DNA of 64,000 nucleotides from Streptomyces sp. NBC_00442 (GTDB lineage Bacteria; Actinomycetota; Actinomycetes; Streptomycetales; Streptomycetaceae), in contig NZ_CP107918.1 in the NCBI RefSeq assembly GCF_036014195.1, forward strand, positions 5,270,001 to 5,334,000, given 5' to 3'. A model generated the notes under the pieces. That model did not search any database and had not been told where the DNA came from. It worked only from the letters and a program-made list of their open reading frames with translations. A program made the position numbers and the translations under genes. Of the stretch, positions 58,934-64,000 are shown piece by piece (positions within the stretch are counted from its first letter, which is position 1; each line of letters opens with the position of its first letter).

Positions 58934-59577
58934 TCGCCGAAGACTCGGTACTGCTGCGGATAGGCCTCGTCAAAGTCCTCGACATGGCCGGATTCGACGT
59001 CGCCGCCGAGACCGGCGACGCCGAGAGCCTGCTCACGGCCGTCGAAACCCACCGGCCCGACCTCGCCCTCGTCGACGTCCGCATGCCACCCGGATTCACC
59101 GACGAAGGCGTACGCGCCGCCCTGATGATCCGTCAACAATGGCCCGGCACAGCCGTGTTGCTCCTCTCGCAGTACGTCGAGGAGCGCTACGCGGCCGACC
59201 TGCTCGCCACCCAGAGCGGCGGTATCGGCTACCTCCTCAAGCAACGCGTCGCCGACGTCGAGGAATTCATCGACGCCCTCAAGCGCGTCGCCGCCGGCGG
59301 CACCGCCCTCGACCCCCAGGTCGTCGCCCAGCTCCTGCTGCGCCGAGGAGGCGGACCCGACCCGCTCGAACGCCTCACCCCCCGCGAACGCGAGGTCCTC
59401 GCCCTCATGGCGGAAGGCCGCTCCAACGCCGGGATCGCCGGCCAACTCGTCGTCAGCGAAAGCGCCGTGGCCAAACACATCAACAACATCTTCGCCAAAC
59501 TCGACCTGCCCGTCGCCGACGGCGACCACCGCCGCGTCCTCGCCGTCCTCCGCTTCCTCGACGGCGGCCCCGCGTGA
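58921..59577 (+). CDS. LuxR/NarL-family response regulator
   Basis: 218 residues. Receiver VIAEDSVLLRIGL with phosphoacceptor D52 (LALVDVRMPP); LuxR-type HTH at the C-terminus (LTPREREVLALMAEGRSNAGIAGQL). GTG start inside the kinase gene; its stop overlaps the next GTG (GTGA), so three genes are translationally chained. Confidence 0.94.
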   Translation: MRAVIAEDSVLLRIGLVKVLDMAGFDVAAETGDAESLLTAVETHRPDLALVDVRMPPGFTDEGVRAALMIRQQWPGTAVLLLSQYVEERYAADLLATQSGGIGYLLKQRVADVEEFIDALKRVAAGGTALDPQVVAQLLLRRGGGPDPLERLTPREREVLALMAEGRSNAGIAGQLVVSESAVAKHINNIFAKLDLPVADGDHRRVLAVLRFLDGGPA

Positions 59578-60626
59578 AGCCGACCCCGCCGAACCACCCG
59601 ACCCCGCCGAACCACCCGACCCCGCCGAACCACCCGACCCCGCCGAACCACCCGAGCCCGCCGAACCACCCGAGCCCGCCGAACCACCCGAGCCGGCCCG
59701 CGCCCCCGACCGAGCCCCCACGCGTACCGCCTCCGGCGCACGAGGAGACGCGGGACGCGAGGAGCGCCGGGGCGCCGAGGGAGGCAGGGACGGCGCGAGG
59801 AGCCGGGGCGGCGAAGGCGACCGCGCCGACGCGGGAGCGGCCGCGCCGCCGCACCGCATGGATCATCGCGGCGTTCGCCGGCGCCCTGTTCGTCGTGGCA
59901 CCGTTCACCTTCTGGACCGTGGCCGACGCCATCAGCGACACGCAGCCCTACGCGAGCCCCGACAACGGCCGCGCCCACACCGTCAACGCCGTCGAAGTGG
60001 ACGCCGGAGCCGCACAGATCACCATCACCAGCGGCCCCGCCCGACACGTCACCGTGCACGGCAGCCTCACCTGGTCGATGAAACGGCCCAAGATCGAGCA
60101 GACCTGGGACGGCGACACCCTCAAGGTGAAGACCCGCTGCGTCGGCTTCGTCGACCAGTTCCTGCAGAACTGCCAGGTCGACCTGAACCTCGCCGTGCCC
60201 GCCGGGGTCAGCCTCACCGTGCACAGCGGCTCCGGTGAGATCAAGGTCCGCGACCTGACCGGCCCGGTCGACCTGCACGGCGGATCCGGCGGCATGAAGC
60301 TGTACGCACTCAAGGGACCGGTCACGGCGAAGGTCGCATCCGGCGAACTCCAGGCCGACCAACTCGCCTCCCCCGACGTGTCGTTGACGACCGGCTCCGG
60401 GGCCATCGACGCCGACTTCGCCGCCCCGCCCCAGCACGTCAAGGCGAAGACCGGCTCCGGCAGCGTCGACGTCACCGTGCCCGAAGGCGCCCGCTACCGC
60501 GTCACCGGATCCTCCGGCTCCGGCGGCCGCAGCATCCAGCAAGGCGTGGTCGACCACGACTCCGACCGCATCCTCGACATCTCCAGCGGCTCCGGATCGG
60601 TCAACGTCGGCCACCCCGGCTTCTGA
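59574..60626 (+). CDS. DUF4097-type membrane protein with Pro-rich tandem repeat tail
   Basis: 350 residues. N-terminal cytoplasmic part is a Pro/Asn/His repeat (six copies of a PPNHPT/S hexapeptide), then basic linker. One membrane segment at about 94-118 (WIIAAFAGALFVVAPFTFW). The outer part is a right-handed beta-solenoid-like DUF4097 domain with repeated G-S-G turns (LTVHSGSGEIKVRDL; GGSGGMKLYAL; TTGSGAIDADF; KTGSGSVDVTV). GTG overlaps the response-regulator stop. Probably the output or sensing partner of this two-component system, as for LiaX/LiaF-like DUF4097 proteins; inferred. Confidence 0.85.
   Translation: MKPTPPNHPTPPNHPTPPNHPTPPNHPSPPNHPSPPNHPSRPAPPTEPPRVPPPAHEETRDARSAGAPREAGTARGAGAAKATAPTRERPRRRTAWIIAAFAGALFVVAPFTFWTVADAISDTQPYASPDNGRAHTVNAVEVDAGAAQITITSGPARHVTVHGSLTWSMKRPKIEQTWDGDTLKVKTRCVGFVDQFLQNCQVDLNLAVPAGVSLTVHSGSGEIKVRDLTGPVDLHGGSGGMKLYALKGPVTAKVASGELQADQLASPDVSLTTGSGAIDADFAAPPQHVKAKTGSGSVDVTVPEGARYRVTGSSGSGGRSIQQGVVDHDSDRILDISSGSGSVNVGHPGF
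59584..59691 (+). repeat. 18-bp tandem repeat, six units, coding PPNHP(T/S)
   Basis: Units 1-4 are identical (ccccgccgaaccacccga); units 5-6 begin with g instead of c, giving Ser for Thr. In frame with the DUF4097 protein. Confidence 0.92.
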
Positions 60627-60672
60627 CCCCGGGTTGCCAAGCGGCCGGCCACTGACACCGCTGCCGACGAGG

Positions 60673-60793
60673 CACAACCGGTAGCCCACACAACCGGTAG
60701 CCCGCACGACGGGGGCCGGCACGACGGGAGTCCGCACGACGGCGGCTCGCACTACAGGGGCCCACACGACAGAGCCCGCACGACGGCGCCCTG
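60673..60793. repeat. Degenerate 15-bp tandem repeat after the DUF4097 gene
   Basis: About eight units of cacgacggg(g/a)(g/a)ccg type, 14-16 bp each, fill the space between the convergent DUF4097 and tetR genes. No gene. Confidence 0.8.
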
Positions 60794-60800
60794 ACGCGTC

Positions 60801-61388
60801 CTAACGCCTCAGCCCGTTCACCAACAGGTCCACCACCGCCCCGAAATCGTCCCGGATCGACGGCCGCGACCACTCCGCCGCATACACCGGATCATGGAAG
60901 CGCCCCGTCGCGTCGAACACCGCGCGCGCCGCCGACCCCGGAGCATCGGGAACCCCGAACTCCCCCCGCTCCACACCGAATCGGACGATCACCGTGAGCT
61001 GCGCCACCAACTCGGCGATATGCTCCTCCACCACCCGGCTGTTCTCCCGCAGCAGCACCTCATACGTCCCGAACAGCTCCGGATCGTCCCCCGCCTTGTG
61101 CATCTTCGCCAGGAACAGCTCACTCAGCCACAGCCGCAGCACCACCGCCGACTCCAGGTCCTGACGGGACGCGATCTCCCGCAACAGGTCCGTCGAGCGG
61201 TTCAGCCACCGCTCGGTGACCGCCTCCCGCAACGCCGCCTTCGTACGGAAATGGCGGTAGACACTGCCATGACTCACCCCGAGCTGACGCGCGACATCGA
61301 CGACCGTCGCCTTCGCCGGTCCGTGGCGGCGCAGCACCTCCTCGGTCGCGACGAGGATGCGCTCGGCGGTCAGTGGTTCCGTACTCAT
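60801..61388 (-). CDS. TetR family regulator
   Basis: 195 residues. Helix-turn-helix VVDVARQLGVSHGSVYRHFRTKAALREAV; the C-terminal ligand domain is not recognised further. Start at 61388 (MSTEPLTAERI) is favoured by TAACGT 7 nt upstream and the ATG at 61394 is the alternative. A perfect 14-bp inverted repeat of DnaA-box-like sequences sits just upstream. The gene after it on the same strand direction is an aldo-keto reductase gene 108 bp away. Confidence 0.9.
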   Translation of the reverse strand: MSTEPLTAERILVATEEVLRRHGPAKATVVDVARQLGVSHGSVYRHFRTKAALREAVTERWLNRSTDLLREIASRQDLESAVVLRLWLSELFLAKMHKAGDDPELFGTYEVLLRENSRVVEEHIAELVAQLTVIVRFGVERGEFGVPDAPGSAARAVFDATGRFHDPVYAAEWSRPSIRDDFGAVVDLLVNGLRR

Positions 61389-61395
61389 GGCCATG

Positions 61396-61401
61396 ACGTT
61401 A
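61396..61401 (-). promoter_or_regulatory. Leaderless -10 box of tetR
   Basis: On the minus strand TAACGT (TANNNT) ends 7 nt before the ATG at 61388. Confidence 0.5.
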
Positions 61402-61424
61402 CCTGCCGATCGAAGCCGCCCGAC

Positions 61425-61466
61425 GGGCCTGTGGACAACCCCGGTGACGGACTTGTCCACAGGCCC
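61425..61466. promoter_or_regulatory. Perfect 14-bp inverted repeat with two DnaA-box-like arms
   Basis: gggcctgtggacaa (61425-61438) and ttgtccacaggccc (61453-61466), loop 14 nt. Each arm contains TTGTCCACA, the Streptomyces DnaA-box consensus, in inverted orientation. It lies between the aldo-keto reductase stop and the tetR -10 box, so terminator, TetR operator and DnaA site are all possible. Confidence 0.7.
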
Positions 61467-61495
61467 CGGCCTGCTGCCCGACCCGGCCCGACGGC

Positions 61496-62512
61496 TCAGT
61501 GCTCGCTGTCCAGATGGGCCATCTGAGCCTCGGGATAACGCTCGCCGGCCGCCGCCCCGGCCGGCACCGCGCCCTCGATCGCCGCCAGATCGTCCCCGCT
61601 CAGCGCCACGTCCAGCGCGCCGAGCGCCTCGGAGAGCCGCTCCCGCGTCCGCGCACCCACCAGCGGCACGATGTCCGCGCCCCGCCCCTCACCCTGCGCC
61701 AGCACCCAGGCGATGGCGATCTGCGCCACCGAGACGCCCTTCTGCTCGGCGATCTTGCGCAACGCCTCCACGAGACCGAGGTTGTGCCGGAGGTTCTCGC
61801 CCTGGAAGCGCGGGCTCATCCCGCGGAAATCACCCGGGGCCAGCTGCCGGTCCGGCGAGAAGTGCCCGCTGATCAGACCGCGCGAGAGGACCCCGTACGC
61901 CGTGACGCCGATGCCCAGCTCGACCGCGGCCGGCAGGATCTCCTCCTCGATGCCGCGCGAGACCAGCGAGTACTCGATCTGGAGATCCGAGATCGGGGCC
62001 ACGGCCGCGGCCCGGCGCAGCGTGGCCGCACCGACCTCGGAGAGCCCGATGTGCCGTACGTGACCGGCCTCGACCAGCTCGGCGATGGCGCCGACCGTCT
62101 CCTCGATCGGCACGTCCGGGTCGATCCGGGCGATCCGGTAGATGTCGATGTGGTCGACCCCGAGGCGCTGCAACGAGTACGCGGCGAAGTTCTTCACCGC
62201 GGCGGGCCGTCCGTCATAGCCGGACCAGCCGCCGTCCGGGTCGCGGAGCGCCCCGAACTTCACGCTGGTCAGCGCGCGTTCGCGGGAGGCGGCGGGGGCG
62301 GCACGCAGCGCCTCGCCGATCAGCATCTCGTTGTGGCCCATGGCGTAGAAGTCGCCGGTGTCCAGGAGGGTGACGCCGGCGTCGAGCGCGGCGTGCACGG
62401 TGGCGATGGACTCGCCCCGGTCGGCCTCTCCGTACAGGGCGGACATGCCCATGCAGCCGAGGCCGAGTGCGGAGGTCCGGGGGCCGGTGGTGCCGAGGGT
62501 GCGGGTTCGCAT
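61496..62512 (-). CDS. Aldo/keto reductase, subgroup with His replaced
   Basis: 338 residues, TIM barrel. DTGDFYAMGHNEMLIGEAL holds the catalytic Asp and Tyr and VKFG the Lys. The fourth residue, usually His in Q-H-R-x-D-P, reads I-A-R-I-D-P. NADPH region near LVGARTRERLSEALG. The His to Ala change occurs in a related actinobacterial subgroup as I recall, so the gene need not be defective. Start with AAGGAG upstream. May be controlled by the adjacent TetR. Confidence 0.9.
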   Translation of the reverse strand: MRTRTLGTTGPRTSALGLGCMGMSALYGEADRGESIATVHAALDAGVTLLDTGDFYAMGHNEMLIGEALRAAPAASRERALTSVKFGALRDPDGGWSGYDGRPAAVKNFAAYSLQRLGVDHIDIYRIARIDPDVPIEETVGAIAELVEAGHVRHIGLSEVGAATLRRAAAVAPISDLQIEYSLVSRGIEEEILPAAVELGIGVTAYGVLSRGLISGHFSPDRQLAPGDFRGMSPRFQGENLRHNLGLVEALRKIAEQKGVSVAQIAIAWVLAQGEGRGADIVPLVGARTRERLSEALGALDVALSGDDLAAIEGAVPAGAAAGERYPEAQMAHLDSEH

Positions 62513-62677
62513 GAAGGGGCTCCTTGGGGGTGGGGAGGGGGTGACGGTGGGAGGTGCGTCCACCATCGCATGACAGCTGACAGATTTCAATATTTGTCAG
62601 TCGTCATGCCTTCCGTGTCGTCCCCGGCGAGCCACAGGCCCGGCGAAAACTGGTACGGGTCACCCCCTCCGGCCAGG

Positions 62678-62683
62678 TAGCGT
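62678..62683 (+). promoter_or_regulatory. Leaderless -10 box of DUF6243 gene
   Basis: TAGCGT (TANNNT) ends 7 nt before the ATG at 62691. Confidence 0.5.
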
Positions 62684-62690
62684 CGCCCTC

Positions 62691-62900
62691 ATGGCTAAGA
62701 GTCGTAACAACCTGCTCGGTGTTGGTGGACAGCGCAAGAAGGTGTCCCGCAACGGAGACCAGGGCTCGGTCCAGGGGAGCGCGGCGGACCGCAGGTCGGC
62801 CGTGGACAAGAAGGAGGAGCTGCTGCGCAAGATGCGCGAGCGCGCCAACCCCACGACGGACCCCACGACGGACCCCGCTACGGAGGCCGGCGCGAGCTGA
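62691..62900 (+). CDS. DUF6243 small basic protein
   Basis: 69 residues: MAKSRNNLLGVGGQRKK start, then a basic and charged middle (KKEELLRKMRERAN) and a Thr/Asp-Pro repeat end (TTDPTTDPATE). Matches a small Streptomyces family without known function. Leaderless-type promoter, strong terminator after it. I cannot assign a role. Confidence 0.8.
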   Translation: MAKSRNNLLGVGGQRKKVSRNGDQGSVQGSAADRRSAVDKKEELLRKMRERANPTTDPTTDPATEAGAS

Positions 62901-62914
62901 GCCGCCGCACACGC

Positions 62915-62952
62915 CGAAGGGCCCGGACCGCGATCACGGTCCGGGCCCTTCG
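62915..62952. terminator. Strong bidirectional terminator
   Basis: Perfect 16-bp stem cgaagggcccggaccg / cggtccgggcccttcg around a 6-nt loop, between the convergent ends of the DUF6243 gene and the MFS gene. Confidence 0.93.
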
Positions 62953-62993
62953 CTCTCCGGCCCGCCGGCTCTCCTGCCCGCCAGCTCACCCGC

Positions 62994-64000
62994 TCACCGC
63001 ATGACGCGCGGCAGTCGCAGGCCGAGGAGGGCCGTGACGACGATGAGGCCGAGCTGGGCGAGGAGCGTGATGACGAGCGCGTCGCGCATGCCCAGCGACG
63101 AGGCAAGAGCGAGGAAGAGCGTGCCCAGGGTGGCCACGCCGAGGGCGAGTGCGGACTGCTGGGTGGTGACCACCACGCCGCCGCCCACCCCGGCCCGGTC
63201 GGCCGGTATGTCGGAGAGCATCAGGCGGATGAGGACCGGGAGTTGGAGGCCCTGACCGAGTCCGGCCACCGCGACACCGGGCGCGATGTCGACGACGGTC
63301 AGGCCCGACCAGCCGTGCCACACGGTCAGCGTGAGCACAACGATGCCCACGGCCTGGATCACTCCGCCCGCGCTCACCACGCGTGTCCCGAACCGGCCGA
63401 TCAGCCGGGGTCCGGCCAGCGACGCGGTGAAGAAGGCGAGCGCCATCGGGACCAGCGCGAGACCGGCGGCGACCGGGCCCATCCGCAGCCCCTGCTGCAG
63501 CACCACCGCGACCACGAACATGAAGCCGCTGAAGCCGATCGAGAACGGCACGACCATCACGAGGCCGCGGCGCAGCGAGATGGTCTCCAGCAGGCTCGGC
63601 GGCACGAGCGGCGTCCGCCCCCGCCGGTCCGCGCGCCGCTCGACCAGGAAGAACGCGGTCGACGCGAACGGGAAGACGCCGAGCGAGACCCAGGTCCACA
63701 GCGGCCAGCCCGCGGCCCGCCCCTCGGTCAGCGGGAGCAGCAGCGACAGCAAGGACAGTGCGAGGAGCAGCGTGCCCGCCACGTCGATCGTGGCCGGCCG
63801 GTCCGAGCGGGTCTCGGGAACGGTGCGGACCGCGAGGACCAGGCCCACGATCGCGACCGGCACGTTCACCAGGAACACCGACCGCCACCCCGTCCCGGCG
63901 ATGTCGGCCGCGACCAGGACGCCGCCGAGGATCTGTCCGGCGACCATGGACAGGCCGCCGGTCGCCCCGTACAGGCTCATCGCCTTGGCGCGGCGCGGGC
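62994..64000 (-). CDS. MFS transporter, 5' end cut by window
   Basis: The frame continues to the right edge (PRRAKAMSLYGATGG...), so the start is outside. About 335 residues visible with eight or nine membrane segments; the sequence resembles the second half of a 14-segment DHA2 exporter (QILGGVLVAADIAGTGWRSVFLVNVPVA is the typical motif C/linker). Substrate unknown. Confidence 0.87.
   Translation of the reverse strand, partial: PRRAKAMSLYGATGGLSMVAGQILGGVLVAADIAGTGWRSVFLVNVPVAIVGLVLAVRTVPETRSDRPATIDVAGTLLLALSLLSLLLPLTEGRAAGWPLWTWVSLGVFPFASTAFFLVERRADRRGRTPLVPPSLLETISLRRGLVMVVPFSIGFSGFMFVVAVVLQQGLRMGPVAAGLALVPMALAFFTASLAGPRLIGRFGTRVVSAGGVIQAVGIVVLTLTVWHGWSGLTVVDIAPGVAVAGLGQGLQLPVLIRLMLSDIPADRAGVGGGVVVTTQQSALALGVATLGTLFLALASSLGMRDALVITLLAQLGLIVVTALLGLRLPRVMR

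Overview
The window is a 64 kb piece of an actinomycete chromosome, almost certainly Streptomyces or a close relative. It is very GC rich with strongly G/C-ending codons, GTG starts are frequent, and many genes are joined by ATGA or GTGA overlaps. The housekeeping order (rpsT/lepA, hemW, hrcA-dnaJ, phoH-ybeY-corC, era, leuA, recO-uppS, zur-znu, glyS) is the conserved Streptomyces core order as I remember it. I see no tRNA, rRNA, CRISPR array, insertion sequence or phage gene. Both edges cut a gene: an acyl-AMP ligase on the left and an MFS transporter on the right.

Layout. 1-4.3 kb: fatty-acyl-AMP ligase, acyl-CoA dehydrogenase-like protein and Sfp-type phosphopantetheinyl transferase, probably the end of a specialised-metabolite cluster. 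4.5-10.4 kb: rpsT and lepA (divergent), a long-chain acyl-CoA synthetase, hemW. 10.5-16.5 kb: DUF3097 and a metallo-beta-lactamase-fold protein, then a CIRCE-controlled hrcA-dnaJ operon, a nitronate monooxygenase and rsmE. 16.6-17.3 kb: a gene-free block with a six-copy 71-bp tandem array and a shorter 57/58-bp repeat. 17.4-24.8 kb: a lipoprotein, HIT protein, RNase Z, adenine-deaminase-like enzyme, MFS transporter, glucarate-dehydratase-like enzyme and a PfkB kinase. 25-30.6 kb: phoH-ybeY-corC-mmcQ, then a divergent MFS/XRE pair. 30.7-36.8 kb: a cytidine-deaminase-fold protein without zinc ligands, a three-gene secreted/surface locus (small exported protein, WxL-like protein, DUF916-type anchor), an SDR and era. 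36.8-41 kb: serine hydrolase, GNAT, and a protealysin-like M4 protease paired with an emfourin-type inhibitor. 41.1-43 kb: leuA with a leader peptide holding four consecutive Leu codons. 43.5-48.7 kb: TerB-like protein, then an MMPL exporter with a two-component system. 48.7-55 kb: lipoprotein, recO-uppS and the zinc locus znuA-znuCB-zur with candidate Zur boxes. 55-61.4 kb: glyS, a small membrane protein, a second two-component system overlapping a DUF4097 membrane protein, and TetR. 61.5-64 kb: aldo-keto reductase, DUF6243 and an MFS gene.

How the parts work together. The znu genes import zinc, and Zur probably represses them. HrcA probably represses its own operon through CIRCE. leuA is probably controlled by Leu-codon attenuation. 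The two histidine kinase/response regulator pairs are each coupled to a membrane protein (MMPL exporter; DUF4097). Eight genes carry a TANNNT-like hexamer 6-7 nt before their start codon, so they are probably transcribed as leaderless mRNAs. Intergenic DNA is full of at least three related GC-rich repeat families whose hairpins share a TCC loop.

Best candidates for something little described are the WxL-like/DUF916 surface locus, the protease-inhibitor pair, the 71-bp array with compensated stem changes, and a perfect 14-bp inverted repeat made of two DnaA-box-like sequences upstream of a tetR gene.
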